A DNA stretch of 64,000 nt from Polytrichum commune (GCA_950295325.1 OX485805.1:30553501-30617500), one strand, 5' to 3'. Counted from the stretch's first letter, positions 12,399 through 25,168 are shown. Program-made: numbers and translations. The notes: generated by a model not told the origin, from the letters alone.

Positions 12399-13660
12399 CA
12401 CCCTCGCCCTTGGTAGGTGCTACTAACCAATAGTCATGAGAATTAGAAAAAGAACCAGTCAAAACACATACAAAGATGCTCTTCACGTCCATGCACTTGG
12501 AAAAGAGTACATTGATTTTGGTAAATGCTATTGGCTGCACTGTTGAGGTTGTCTTTACAGTTAATTCCTTGGAGATATAGGTATATATGTCACCTGACGA
12601 TGTATTATATTCAAATATTAAAGTGAAATTTGTGAATATTTTGTGTAAAATGGTTATTTTATTAATCAAGGTGCACACTACACTAAATATGATATTTGGT
12701 GTCATATGGTATTTTCTGTCATCATGGTAACTTTTCGGATGACAACTTCCTATGAATAAGTGAACAAATATTGTCATGGATGATGGATGAGTTCATCCAT
12801 GGGCCAAAACCCTGCCTTCTCTTGTCAGCAACTTGTGATGAAATGTTGTCATGGACGATTGAAATTTGGATGAAAAGTCACTTAGTAAGTGACAGTAATT
12901 GCAACACTGTAAATCTATGATCCCCCCCAAAATTTACAAGGAATGACAGATAATGTTGCATCAACATTTAGTGTTGGTGACACTACACCCCAGTGTACAA
13001 TTGCTATTGAGCGAGACCATTAGAATTGGTGACACTAAATATCATATTTAGTGTAGATCCTTTGACAACAATTATTTGTGTATGCCACACTATATATAGA
13101 GTTGCCTACTATAAACCACGCTACAAATCTATCCACAATAGTTACCATATCAAAGTGCTGAAGGAATGGGCCTATTGATCTTGATACTGACCTCTTTATA
13201 AAGTTCGGATTGTTCACTCAAATTTTTAACCGCCCACATACACAAAATCAGGAGATTGAAATGCAAATGTGTACGTTGGGTGACTGCCCGGACAAAAAAA
13301 GTCCTTAGCCTTTAGAGGTTTAAGTATTACAAGGACTAACTTTGCAACCAAAATCGGAGGTCCAGAAACCCACACGTGGCTTGTTTTAAACTTTAACACA
13401 GAGAGTTTAAAATTCAAAACAGGCCGAGAGGAACCAAGTGCCCTAAATCACGGACTCCTGCTTATGAGAAGGAAGATATTTGACTTCCTGAACTTAAGAA
13501 CTTGAGCCTATTGGAGCCCATACACAAACTACATATTAGAACACTAAATATTGAATATTATTGAACACTAAATATTACAACACCAACTATTGTATTTAGT
13601 GTCACCAATTCTAGTTGTCTTTCTCAACACTAATTGCAAACTGCCCGTCTAGTGCCACTA
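12399..13660 (+). repeat. Dispersed repeat, left copy of an inverted pair
   Basis: Matches 58843-60103 in inverted orientation at high similarity across more than 1 kb, including an internal CACTA-like MITE (12678-13056). A reverse-strand open stretch (12295-12777) in this copy is frameshifted in the other, so coding is doubtful. This copy continues left of 12399 past the point where the other is cut by a Copia LTR. Confidence 0.85.
12678..13056. mobile_element. CACTA-like MITE, family C
   Basis: Terminal inverted repeats CTACACTAAATATGATATTT and its inverse (TATCATATTTAGTGTAG). Nested in the repeat at 12.4-13.66 kb. Close relatives at 38832 and 59454. Confidence 0.75.
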
Positions 13661-13770
13661 ACACTAAATGTAAACCTAACCTTGTTTGTCACTGCTTGTA
13701 AATGTTTTTGGGCATTATAGGGTGTACAAGATTGCAATTGCTGTCGCTTACTAAGTGGGTTTTAATCCGG
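13560..13770. mobile_element. Fragment of MITE family C
   Basis: Holds GTATTTAGTGTCACCAATTC and CAATTGCTGTCGCTTACTAAG, matching one half of the family C element. The other end is missing. Confidence 0.5.
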
Positions 13771-13834
13771 TACCTCACTTTTCATAGCACACGAATTGTT
13801 TTTGGGGATTGTGGAGTGGTTGGCTATTGGGGCA

Positions 13835-13995
13835 ATTAACGGGGAGAACCAACTGCTAGTTACACATGAACCGGTTGAAGTTTTAAGGCTTCAGAAGAAT
13901 TACCAATTGTTTGAGAGGAATCTAGAGAATATACCTCAAATTAATAAAGAATAACTGAAAGATGTCAACATGTAACCGGTTGGACTTGGGAAATC
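13835..13995 (+). repeat. Dispersed repeat family E
   Basis: AACGGGGAGAACCAACTGCT through ATGTCAACATGTAACCGGTT. Same unit at 19655-19917, 24496-24672, 37607-37830 and 43399-43620. No terminal repeats seen. Confidence 0.65.
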
Positions 13996-14040
13996 GACAC
14001 CAAAACTTCATGTGCAAAAACTCCCTCTGCCCTTGTGAAG

Positions 14041-14679
14041 GTATGAAGTGTGTGGGTGTTGTTCGCTTTGTTTTTTTTTTTTTTTTTATGTTCTCCAACT
14101 TCTACCGGTTAGATTTACACAATAAAACTTGTGTTGCATTAGCAAGTCTACAATGAAGCATCAACAAAAATCGGGGCCTTTTATGATTTAATTATATGGT
14201 TATTGAAAATGGATGTTTGTTGACTCCTTAACCCCTGAAGGTCGAGGCGGACATTTTTGTTCGGGTGGTTACCGGTGTTTGACTATATAAGCATCCACGT
14301 TTACGTTTACGATCTTTTGATTTTGGACACGTGGACGGTTGAAATTTTGTGCGAACATATCCTAAGTTTGCAACGCTTCCATCCGCACCATCAAATTTCC
14401 TACAAGAGGTGCCGAATATTGTCGATGAGCTTTTGAATAGGATCGAATTGTTTTCGACGGTTTTGCTTCGACCTTCAGAAGCTAATCCAATAAATACGGC
14501 CTTCCAATTGTGTTCATTATTGATTGTGGAGTAGTTGATGAAATCTGAAGACGCAATCCAATCTCTTTTAAGCATGTGTCTTCACGGTGCTTGTTCTTCA
14601 ATCCTCACTAGGCCACCCACAAATCAACTATAAGTGCCTAATTGAGATATGTAAGCAAATAACACCCGCATACATACCT
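14041..14679. mobile_element. MITE family A with nested insertion
   Basis: Left end GTGTGGGTGTTGTTCG, right end AATAACACCCGCATA. Split by foreign sequence at about 14235-14500. Both halves align to the undivided copies at 5003 and 25998. Confidence 0.7.
14235..14478. mobile_element. Nested element with CTGAAGGTCGA inverted ends
   Basis: Begins CTGAAGGTCGAGGC and ends GCTTCGACCTTCAG, about 244 bp, higher GC than its host MITE, open on the minus strand. Exact edges and target duplication are uncertain. Confidence 0.55.
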
Positions 14680-15426
14680 TATGAAGAAGGTGAACGTGCA
14701 AAACAATCAAAACAATATTACTCACACATCCTTATCTATATCCCCATCTACAAGCAATAAAAATGTCACATCCAAGAATGGGAGATCAAGAGGATGAGTT
14801 TGCTATTTTGACGACACGAAGAACTACGGTGTGAATTCCATACTCGCCCAATGTTGTAATACCATGCCCAAATCAGGACCAACGACTAACCCACACGTAT
14901 GAGAGAGTTTCCATTTGGATAGGAGTTGTTGTCTTATATGCACTGGCGAAACTACAATACGTTACATCCAGTGAGCTTACTATGAGTAAGACCAAAATTA
15001 TTTACTGGTAGTAGTAAATTTTGAAAAGAGATGCACTTCTGTTATCAAAAGGGAGTCCTACTGCTAAGAATCAATGACTGACCCTAATGTGAACATGGTA
15101 TAAGTGTAATCTTGAGGATTACCCTCACTTGCCGATCAAACCCCGTGAGAGTCTACCCAACACACATGAGTCCACATGTAAGTACTACAATTAATGTCAG
15201 TTGGAACATGCCGCCTCTTGTGAGGAAAGCAACCGCAGTAACATTACCATGTGCTTTGGCAGCCTTGCCTGAGCACCCTGGAAAAAGACGGGGATAAAAA
15301 AATAAAAAAAATAAAACAACAAGAAAAGCCTTTTAGGGAAGGGAAAGCTTACAAAGTTGGCGATATTGTATACAATTTCAAGTTGCCACGCAAGAAAGTA
15401 CTCCGCCACCGAGAGTGATGGAGCTC

Positions 15427-15583
15427 TCAAGGCGTCACCTCAGCCGAGCTGTCCACGGCCAGGCTTGTAATTCTGGCAATAGGACATCCTTCAACCCTGG
15501 AACTTGAAATTGGAACTGAAATTGGAATTGAAATTGGAAATTGGAATTTGGAGTTGATCATATAATACTGATGAAGAAGGCGG

Positions 15584-15615
<32 letters not shown>

Positions 15616-15750
15616 AGTATCGCATTCTGCAATCACAACATTCACAGTCGAGAGTGGTTGTTGACATAAATCTTGAAAGATCGACTGCCGATCACCACAA
15701 TCCCTGATGCGCAAGTTTGCCATCCACTCACAAGGCCAATAATTTACACT
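15427..15750 (-). repeat. Repeat copy with CTG/CAG expansion
   Basis: (CTG)9-10 at 15584-15615 reads as polyGln on the minus strand in an open stretch of 98 codons (15427-15723). The flanking sequence CGAGAGTGGTTG...GTTTGCCATCCACTCACAAGG recurs without the CTG run at 17890-18003. Coding is possible but unproven. Confidence 0.5.
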
Positions 15751-15982
15751 TGTTGTACCTGAGGTTTCTCTTTCTGAGAAATGATTGAAAATGAAGTTAA
15801 CATTAAGAAAATATCATGTTCTCTTGTCTTCAGAGTTTCATGGGGTCTCGGTGACATTTAAGGGCTGGTGTTTAGGAAAGAGGAGGAAAATCTTTACAAC
15901 ATCAACTGGATTTTGTATTTGGTTTTCTTTAAAGAGCACAAATTGAGGATTATAATGCATTTCATTCTGAGCAACGATTAGG

Positions 15983-16330
15983 GTAAGAGGACCTAATTCG
16001 GTTACTCATCTTGATTTAACATCTGTATTTGAGTGGCGGGTGGTTAGGTGTAGATCTAAGAATGGACATAAAAACGAAGTGCATCCAAAAGATATTGGAC
16101 TACATGTTCAAACATTATTCATTATTCTAGGTTGATTAGTCTATGTATATGGGGGAGGGGGGGGGGGACCTATGTGGTGTTTTATGGATCATGTTAGTGG
16201 ATTCTGACATAACAAGTTGACATTATCTCCAAAACTTCATGGGATCGATCCTGACTTCTTTAGACATATTTGAGGGTGCACAATAACATCAACCTTGCGA
16301 ATCCAAGTGGTATGAGGTAGCAAACAACGA
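15983..16330 (-). mobile_element. MITE family B, inverted
   Basis: AAGAGGACCTAATTCGGTTA, GAGTGGCGGGTGGTTAGGTG and TTGGACTACATGTTCAAAC are reverse-orientation family blocks. It holds a run of about 10 G near 16150. Confidence 0.5.
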
Positions 16331-16479
16331 AAAGGAACCAAAATGAGGCACTACAAAGCTGCTGTCCACACAAACCTAGACACTACCAGTTACTACTAAG
16401 ATTAAGACTTTGCTTATAATGATGGACATTTCAAACCCACACATGAGAGCACCATCACTCTTGTGCATAGTAAGGTATT

Positions 16480-16750
16480 AGGGCCATAATCAAACACTAG
16501 TCTTGTACAAACGCTTGTAATAGAGTAGTGTTTAACAAAGGCTTGTACTTCAAACATAAAAAAAACACATGCTATGATGAGATTGGACTATGTGTTCAAA
16601 ATGAAGACACCATTTTGGTGAAACATTCAGTAGTTAGCACAATTGGGAGGACCTATGTGATGGCTTAAAGTGAAAGAATAATATGCACTTTGACCTCTTA
16701 AAACGTTGTGCATCTCAACTCCAAGTTTAACACGTGAAAAAAACAATCTT
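16480..16750 (-). mobile_element. MITE family B, partial inverted
   Basis: GATGAGATTGGACTATGTGT and ATTGGGAGGACCTATGTGAT match the family core. Ends not found. Confidence 0.4.
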
Positions 16751-17181
16751 CACGTTTCACAATTGCTAACTGCATGAGACAATCCTCCATCCCATCCAAC
16801 GGCCAAAAATGCATTTGGAGTTGGAAGCATCCAGTAGAGGCCCGCTTTCGTTATTAATGACAGGAGGATGAAATATAACCTTGTTTCTGGAAAACCTCTC
16901 TTGGGTCTTAATTGGGTTCGGTCTGGCCCAGTATTATTGTAATTTACTGAATTCATCCTTTTGGAAACCCAAGTCTGACTACCATAGAGTTTATGAACTT
17001 CGACAAAACTGTACGACCCAAAAGGTGTGATAGGGATTTATGTACATCGACTCCGCTTTGGTTTCTTCAAAGGCGTCACGGGTGTGAGAAATTTTCTTTG
17101 GCCATTGTATAGGGTACAACAAAGACACGGATGAAGGTCGAAAGAAAGGGCCACAACAATGAGCGCCCTCCACATGGCTTG

Positions 17182-17555
17182 TAAGGAATGCAGGTGTTAT
17201 TTGGTCATTTTTTTCTCGATCGGGCACCTGTAATTGATCAATGTGTGGTTTTGGTGACGATTAAAGTACAAACATTGCATTTACACATGTTTAGTTGGGA
17301 TTAGATTACGTCTTCAAATTTTGTTAACTTCACCACACTCAATAGTGAACACAATTGGGAGGACCTATGTACTCAATTGAGAAATCAACAAACTTGCGCT
17401 AATGCTAACCATAACTAAATGAGGAGAGATGATACAGTATATTCGATTCAAATTTTTGTTGGTGCTTCATCATAGATTTTCTAATGCAACATAAGTTTCG
17501 TGGTGTAAATCTAATCGGTAGAAGTTGGAGAACATGAATAACACCCACATACCTT
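17182..17555. mobile_element. MITE family A
   Basis: GTAAGGAATGCAGGTGTTAT at left; GAACATGAATAACACCCACA and TACCTTA at right. Internal ATTGGGAGGACCTATGT and TTGGTGCTTCATCATAGATT are family blocks. Confidence 0.7.
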
Positions 17556-17889
17556 ACACGACATTTGTGTCACTCTCGTACGTCTACCATGGCGATCCAA
17601 GGTGGGGCCGATGACCAATTACTAGTTCCACCAAACTCGAATGTTTATGTTGTTTATGCTATTGCAAGCCACATGGAGTTATTCAACCATGAATGTCCAC
17701 TCAGATTAGAAATGTGAAGTAGAGTAAGCGAACCTCAAATGGACACTCGATAAATCTACCCACATCTCATAACATACGAAACTGTAAGTAATGCAAGATG
17801 ATAGCAAATTCAAATCATGCCTGTACCCATATTCGGAGCTCATATGCAAATCTTATTCATTGTCAAAGTTAAACTTCTGTGTTTCACTG

Positions 17890-18003
17890 GATGATCATAC
17901 CAGTTGCAATTGAGAGTGGTTGAGATATCGTGTCCACCACGGACTTCTGATCATGACAATTCCTGAGCGAGTTTGCCATCTAGTCACAAGGCTGATAATC
18001 TAC
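17890..18003 (-). repeat. Unexpanded relative of the CTG-repeat segment
   Basis: TGATCATACCAGTTGCAATT leads straight into GAGAGTGGTTGAG, with no CTG tract, then GAGTTTGCCATCTAGTCACAAGG. Confidence 0.5.
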
Positions 18004-18011
18004 AGTTGGAG

Positions 18012-18380
18012 GTAAGGTGAGTGGGCCTTACCTGGACGCTTTTAGCTTTGAACTTTGTTTCTTGTAGGATATGAAACTCGCAAATAGTGCAAGATGATTA
18101 CCAAACCCATACTGTGTCCGTAGCTGTTTTCTTCATATTTTTGGGAGCTCATATGAATATACTATCCATTGTCAATGTAACGATCACTACTGGAATCCAA
18201 TGGATTTAATGTTGTATTTGTTTGTCAACTTTGTGAGCAATTAACAAGTTTGAGCATGTAGTCTAATCTCGTTTGAACACATGTCATTTAGGTGTCTGTT
18301 CTTGAATCCACACCTAACCACATACCACTTAAATATAGGTGTTCGTCAAAGACGAGTAACCGAATTCGGCCGGCTTGCTT
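18012..18380. mobile_element. MITE family B carrying a CACTA MITE fragment
   Basis: GTAAGGTGAGTGGGCCTTAC at left, GTAACCGAATTCGGCCGGC at right. Interior CTTGTAGGATATGAAACTCG and CACACCTAACCACATACCAC. Interrupted by the fragment at 18186-18240. Confidence 0.65.
18186..18240. mobile_element. Truncated CACTA MITE
   Basis: CACTACTGGAATCCAATGGA onward matches one half of the 31381-31520 element in inverse orientation. It sits inside a family B MITE. Confidence 0.55.
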
Positions 18381-18569
18381 TAGGTCTTCAAGTGGTCTTT
18401 GTCTTCCAGTTGGATCCAACTCAACTTTAGGTACTTCTATACGCCATTTCGAAAAAGTCATAAGAATGTCTACTTTGCACAACGCGGATGTTTGTTGTCT
18501 GCCTCCATATTTACGGACCCCCAAGCTACAAGGGAGATACAAGTTTTCCTTAGTAAATCACATCAGTAA

Positions 18570-18942
18570 TTAAGCTATGTGGGTGTTAATCGGTTCGTTT
18601 TTCATGTTATCTGACTTTTGCTGATTAGATATCCACAACAAAAATTGTGTTGTACTAGCAAACCTAGGATGAAGCATCAACAAAAACCGAACCTCCCTTG
18701 ATTTAGTTGTGATTATCGAAATTGTATATTTGTTGATGATTTAGAAGGAATATACATGTCCTCTCAATTGTGTTCATTACTTTTGAGTGTGGAGTAGTTA
18801 TTGTTTTTTTTGGAAAGGTGTAGTTCAATCTTTTTCAAATATGTGTCTTCATGGTGTCTGTGGTTGGGTCCACACCGAACCACACCAATCAATTTACAGG
18901 GGGCTGATAAAGAAAAGTAACGGAATAACACTGGCATACCTT
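18570..18942. mobile_element. MITE family A
   Basis: TTAAGCTATGTGGGTGTTAA at left, CGGAATAACACTGGCATACC at right, and ACTAGCAAACCTAGGATGAA inside. Confidence 0.7.
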
Positions 18943-19133
18943 TATGATGTGAGGTGAAGTTCAGGCTGATATCACAGCAAGGGTTTCTCTTTAAAATCTT
19001 CTCTGAAGCTCCTCATTTGGGCTCAATTTGTGATTGAAACTCATCATTGTAAGATAGCAATGCTAACAGAGTTCGGCTCTTGCATTTCAGCTCAGAGGAC
19101 AGGAGGAAATAAGTTGGAAAATTTCTGGCCCAC

Positions 19134-19511
19134 TTAAAGTATGCTGGTGCTATTCAGTTACTTTCTCAATCGGACTCTATATTTAATTGGTGTGTAGTTC
19201 AGTGAGGATCCACAAACAAATGTCATAAAGACACATATTTAAGAGAGATTAGACTACATTTTTGAATTTTATTAACTACTCCAAACTCAATGTTGAACAA
19301 ATTTGGGAGGATCTACATGTTATGTTAAGAAATCAACAAACACGCATTCCCGACAATCATAACTAAATCAGGAGAGGCTCGCTTTTCAGTCTTATGTATT
19401 CCGATGGTTCATCGGAGATTTGCTTGTGCGACACAAGTTTTGTTGTGTAAATGTCATCTGTAGAAGTCAGAGAACATGAAAAACAAACCAAATAACACCC
19501 ACATTACCTTA
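19134..19511. mobile_element. MITE family A
   Basis: TAAAGTATGCTGGTGCTATT at left, AAATAACACCCACATTACCT at right, with AATTTGGGAGGATCTACATG inside. Confidence 0.7.
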
Positions 19512-19654
19512 GATGCCAGTCTCAGACTCCAGCACAAGAAGTCAAAACGCGAGCTGAAATAATATTCCAGGGTTCTGTGGTTGAGGTTATGAGTAGCAGA
19601 AGACGAGAGAATGGGACCCAACATTGTGAAGCAGATACAATCAGTACTTCAAAC

Positions 19655-19917
19655 TAAGAAATCCAATTTTCTTTTTGTAGCGTATGTGTCACCTTGAGCC
19701 AGTGTCCCCGGAGATTTTGGAGCATAATCGGTGAAGATCCTAGTGTTTCCAAGTCCAAAATGGTATGATTCGTTCGGTTTTTCTTGATTAATGTGAGGTA
19801 TATTCCATAGATTCCTCTAAAATGATCAGTAGCTTTACTGAAGTCCTGCACTTCAACCCGTTATTTCTCAAACTCAACCGGTTCATCTGTAACCAGTGGT
19901 CGGTTCTCCCTGTTCAT
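19655..19917 (-). repeat. Dispersed repeat family E
   Basis: Longest copy, inverted relative to 13835. The frame resembling T-D-H-F-R-G-I-Y-G-I-Y-L is shared with 43399, but the TAA just before it is also shared, which argues against a protein selected over the whole unit. Confidence 0.65.
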
Positions 19918-22793
19918 CACCTTGAGCACACAAGATTATAACTACATTTAATATAATACTATTATCACTTACAATTTGGATCTACACAGTGCTATATCTT
20001 TGTACTATTGATGTAATCTTTTACTAAGCAAAAGTTGTTAGTGTTCTGTAATGTCCAAACAACCGATTTTACATTTGTTGGTGAAATACGAGATATACGA
20101 TATACAGATATGGCATTGCGTGTGATTCCAAATAGCAAGTGATGAAACGAAATCTCATATTTTAGTGCGCTTATTGACTTTGAAATGCGACATAAAGGTG
20201 TGTGGTGAGAAGGTAAGCGAGTGCATGGGTTCTTCTTTTGAGGTGGGTGATTACGAGTCCGATCTTTCTCTGGTGGTGATGGGGTGGTTGTCGAATGCAA
20301 AGTGATGCAAACGATTACGCAACCAACTTGGAATCGGACTGCAGGCGATTTCGAGGGTGTTTTTATTGGTCTGGCTGGCTACTTTGCTTCTTTGGGTTTT
20401 GTTGGTTTTTGTTGGTTGCTTCTGTTCTTTGGTCAGGTCTCTGTCCATGTTCCCTCTTGCTCACACGGCTCTTCAACATGAGGTTTGGACTCCTGGTTAC
20501 AGCTTTATTTGTTCATGCAATGGCAAACATAACATTATTCAGCCATGTGGGCCGTTTCTATCATCCTGGAATAAGTCAATTATATTTTGTGGGTCCCTCG
20601 AAGAAACTGGAAAATATTCATTTATTATTCATACATTCAAGCTGAATTTGAAAAATTTCGGTGGAGTTGTACTCGGATGCTATGCACAAGAATTATTGTT
20701 CATTCCGGTATTACTCTCTGAAATTACTATTAATAACAACGCTATCATTGAAAATACCGATATGATTCATAATGTTATTAGTATTCAAACTGGCACTATT
20801 CATTATTCATACCGGCATCAGTTTCTTCCTATTTTCACTAAGTTTTTTTTTTCATGAATGTAAGATAGTGGAGGCCCATGTCAAATGCTGAATATAGAAT
20901 GGAATACAACCATGCAGCTCAGTAATGTTATGAAACTTCATTTTTTCTAAATAATATAGCAAAAGAACGACACCGATTCTTGAAACATAGTATCTGAAGT
21001 GCTCCCCTAGCAAACTATGAATTTGAATTTCCTACTTAACAAGCTGGAAGGTAAGTCCACTCATTGAAAGTCTGTCTAGAGCATGATTTTCATAGGTATA
21101 GCTTATAGAGCATGTAGGCCTGCCCTGTAAAGTTACCGGCAAATTGCACTCAACAAGGCGGAGCGATAAAAGATAGGTCCTACTTAATGTTTCAAATTAT
21201 AAATAAATGTAATAAGTGTGAGAAAAAAATTAGGTATTGCATATTGATTAAAAAATATTATATGTATTTCAAGAATATTTATTAATATACAAAATAACCC
21301 ATGAATTTTTGTATTACTTCATAGCTGCTTTGAAAATATCCCTTTATGTTAGGTATTTCACTTCTCTACAAGTGAGTTATCCTCCTGGGAGACATATCAC
21401 ATGCTATGCATCCTCATACATAGTGTATACACCTAGGGCATCGGGTCATTTGATAATACGAACGGACACTTCATTCACGCTGGCCCCTTTAAATAGGGAC
21501 CGGAGTTTCTATCTATCTATCTGTATACACCTGTAGTTACTTGTACAATCTCAAAAGTAAATGGAAGAAACTAAGTTACCAATATAAACTCAACAAGAAT
21601 CATGGACATTGGGATTGTTTTCCCCAAGATATTGGAAATCTAAATGACGTGCATGGGTAACCATGAAATAAAACCCCCTATATATGAGAAACTTATAGAG
21701 AAAAACAATGTATATGTACTATATCTAGGGTTGGAAATGGACCCATGTATGTATACTAAGATTTTTCATTTCATGTGATATATGCCTCCGCTACACACAC
21801 AAAATACGAACCATGAAATAAATAGTTTTTTATTACATATATAATCTACTTTCACTTTTCAATAAGAAAGTTATTGATTGATTTTTTTCATCCATAGGAC
21901 ATAAGTCATAACAATTTAACCCTAAAATACTTATCGTTAAGATGAATAAGGTAAATTGGATGACATCAACACATCTATTGTCAAAGAAAACTCTAACTAA
22001 AGGGCCCGCTTTAAGTCCAAAATTCTTAATAGCGTTTATAAATGTACACACTAGAGAAAACCATACCTCTCCCTTATGTATACCATGCATACTAATGCTT
22101 CAACTAATACTCCTTTCTACACTCATGTTAGTTCATATGTGGTATGAAGAGTCCACCCCCAGGCTTGTTTCATACCCTCAACAACCATCATCATCGCAAG
22201 CAACATACGGTTGGGCCCCCACAACATTCAAACAAATACCACAACTATATCATTAGAAGCTATTAGAAGGTTGGAAGCATATGAATGCTTTGTAGATCAT
22301 ACTTTATGGTTATGTCTACTCCCACACAAATCAAGACATGAAGAGCGAGCACTTCATGTAAGGACTTGCTCTTTAAGGCGCAAGAGGGATAAATAAATAG
22401 CCCTTGCTCTACCCCCTTGGAGTTGCAAACCACTATATATGAGTTGAAAGAGAACAAATGCGTAATGCTCAATTACAATAAGGTAGATGAGGCTGATGTG
22501 GATACCTCCAGCTTTTGTGAAATCATTTAGCCAATGGATTTGTGCATTAGAAGCTTGAGCAAGTTAGCAATTACAAATTAGGACCAAAGAATTGGAAATC
22601 GTTGAAATTGGAGTTGAAGAAGGTGTTGATCTAGGCTTCGGAATTAGAGATTCTCTACTTCCCAATGTGGTGTTATAGGGGGAATTTTTTTTATCATTTA
22701 ATGTTGTGTAAGTTGACAACATCATTAGCAGATTCTACATGGGTCACTTACCAATGGAACCAAGTTTAATCGCATATTGTACTTTAAATCATA
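19918..22793. other. Mostly unrecognised
   Basis: Apart from the ORF region at 20226-20857 and a (CTAT) run at 21510-21522, I see only short chance ORFs. Confidence 0.4.
20226..20857 (+). CDS. Possible uncharacterised membrane-protein-like ORF region
   Basis: Three overlapping plus-strand frames: a 26-codon frame at 20226, one of 116 codons (20295-20645) and one of 166 codons (20357-20857). The 20357 frame starts with a strongly hydrophobic stretch (residues 2-30). No family recognised. The local base pattern, less AT-rich than its surroundings until 20500, hints at an exon, but no splice model is supported. Low confidence. Confidence 0.2.
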
Positions 22794-22840
22794 GTAAGTT
22801 ACTTGGGTGTTGTTTGGTTCGTTTTTCCATGTTCTCCGAC
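22794..22840. mobile_element. MITE family A end fragment
   Basis: ACTTGGGTGTTGTTTGGTTC then TTTTTCCATGTTCTCCGACT match a family A terminus. The rest is absent. Confidence 0.5.
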
Positions 22841-22907
22841 TTTGTTTTTCCATGCCAATATTGGTCGTGTCATGTCTCTAAAGTGGTCACACGTAAGATA
22901 AAACATT

Positions 22908-22948
22908 GCCGATTTTGATTTTTGATTTTTGATTTTTGATTTTTTCCA
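22908..22948 (+). repeat. 7-bp microsatellite (GATTTTT)4
   Basis: Four consecutive GATTTTT units. Confidence 0.85.
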
Positions 22949-24495
22949 TTAAAAGAATACCCACTATACAAGTTGGACAACACCTCATAGCCACATGCCA
23001 CCTCCTATTTTGCCCACCTTGGGCACAAATATCAAGTATGCCATAGCTTAGTGAATAGCACTCCTCATTATGGAGGATGGTGGGTGGAGTTTGACTTTTG
23101 CAAAGGTGACGAACCCAAATATCATCAAGGCGGCAACTGAATCGCCATGTATTACTCACCCACCAAATCAAAGCGACTACATCACCGATTAGGAGCCAAC
23201 AATAGGTGTCCAATTAAGGAAGCTAACCAAGTTAGCCTATCTACCTTAGAGAGCTTATGAATAGTGATGGGCTTGTGACCTGTCCGTTATAAAACCCTCA
23301 AAGTTCACATTATAGCGTCATTGTTTCAGCACAACAACATAAGGCTTCTTCCAAAAACAATTTGAGATTGCGCATCCTCATATTACATATCATAACATGT
23401 TATCGTAACTTTCTTGCAATAATCGTGACATGACATTATAATCCAGCTTGAAGACACTCCAGATAATCAAATCTGATCCATAATTTCCCATTCCACCTCC
23501 ACTCTGCATGCGCTTCACTTGATTTATTTCCACTTCCTAGGAGATCCACAGACGATGAACACAAACACCTATCCATGAAACCAACTCTCATAGACAAACT
23601 TGAATTTGGAGTGGTTTTTCAACACCATGCAACCTTCCATACTACTCATTCCACTGCAAATAAAGTGGAGCTAGATCCAACCACAAAGGTCCTATAGTTC
23701 AAGGTTGTTAGAGTACAAAATTTATCCATGACCACTTTCAAAAGAGTTGATCCATGAAGATGGTTCTTCTCTCCATGAGGAAGGAACCACCTCCACCTTA
23801 TGTCACATACTAGGAAAATGACATAGAATATTAGGGCGCCCAATGTTGGCTTAGTTGATCATGCTTAAGATGTTTATTCTGTGGGGGTTGCGTGGTTCCA
23901 CCTGGTGCACCCCAGAGAGTTTACTCACTCTCTTCTGTTGGGTCCCAGTGACCTTGTATATATTCCAGTGTTAAAATAAACTAGTTTCCTTTGTCAATAA
24001 CATGACACTCCTAGATCATGCTAACCATCAATAGAAATAACATGTATGTGCTTTCATGCATAAGTCTACATTTACTTAATTCGCAATTGAAATTCATATA
24101 TAAACATTTCACATTGGTACTTCACATCAAACCACAACAGTAGATCAATGCTCACCAATAATCATAAGGTTGTGATTATAAGATTATGTTTCTATATCAT
24201 TATATTTTATGTTGGAAGACAGCATGGCTCATGTTGATTTATGAGTTGAATGAATGTTAAATGACCCATTTGCTAAAATGTTGGGCAAGCATTCACAAGA
24301 TAATGAATCCTGAAGTATATGTATCAACACTCACTCAACTCCACCTCGGTTCAGAAGTTGCATTTTGAGATCCGTAACATGCTAAACGGTGCGTTAGTAT
24401 ACTGGTAGGAGGGTAGGAGATGTGAAGTGACATGAATTTGAATGAGGTTTTTTCTCGAAGCGGAATTTCAACTGCATGGCAACACCATGGCACAG
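22949..24495. other. No gene recognised
   Basis: Minus-strand open stretches at 22887-23213 and 23646-23843 have no recognisable domains. Confidence 0.5.
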
Positions 24496-24672
24496 TGTCC
24501 GGGACCCTAGTGTTTCCAAGTCCAACCAGTTACATGTTGTGATCTCTCGCTTTTCGCTACTAAGTTGGGGTATGGTCCATAGACACTTCTAAAATGATGG
24601 GTAGTTTTCCTGAAGTCTTGAACTTCTGGTTCATCTGCAACTAGCGGCTGGTTCTTCCCGTTCATTGCATTG
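24496..24672 (-). repeat. Dispersed repeat family E
   Basis: CCTAGTGTTTCCAAGTCCAA and CTTCCTGAAGTCTTGAACTT-like blocks in the same order as the other copies. Confidence 0.6.
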
Positions 24673-24774
24673 GCAAATGTGAGTTCTAGCCTCCAGGACA
24701 ACCTACATGAATGGTACTGGACTTCTATAGATATTGTGGGTGAAGTACACACGGTCATTCATTTCGTAGTGATA

Positions 24775-25168
24775 TAAGGTAAGTGGCCGGGTCTTTAATA
24801 AACACCTTCAGCTCTGTGCCTACTTTTTGTAGGATATGAAACACGCCAATTAGTGCAAGTTGGTTACCAAATTCAAATCGTACCCGTAGTCATTTTTATC
24901 ATAATTTTTGGAGCTCATATGAATATCGTATGCATGAATTATTAACAAAGTAGAGACTCTCTTGCTCAGGAAATATTCTATAAGTCCTCCCAATTATGTT
25001 GACTCTTGAGCCTAGAATGGTTTTAGAATGGTTCATGAGCATATAGTCCAATCTCTTTCAAACACACATCCTTTTGGCGTCTGTTCTTAGATCTACACTT
25101 AACCACACACCACTCAAATATAGGTATTTACTTAAGATAAGCAACCGAATTAGGCCCGCTCATCTTAA
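24775..25168. mobile_element. MITE family B
   Basis: TAAGGTAAGTGGCCGGG at left and ATTAGGCCCGCTCATCTTA at right are inverted ends of about 19 bp. Best-preserved family B copy. Confidence 0.7.

Noticed and set aside
12295-12777. 160-codon minus-strand ORF
   Set aside because: It runs across a MITE end and is frameshifted in the inverted copy at 59.8-60.1 kb, so it is probably not a gene.
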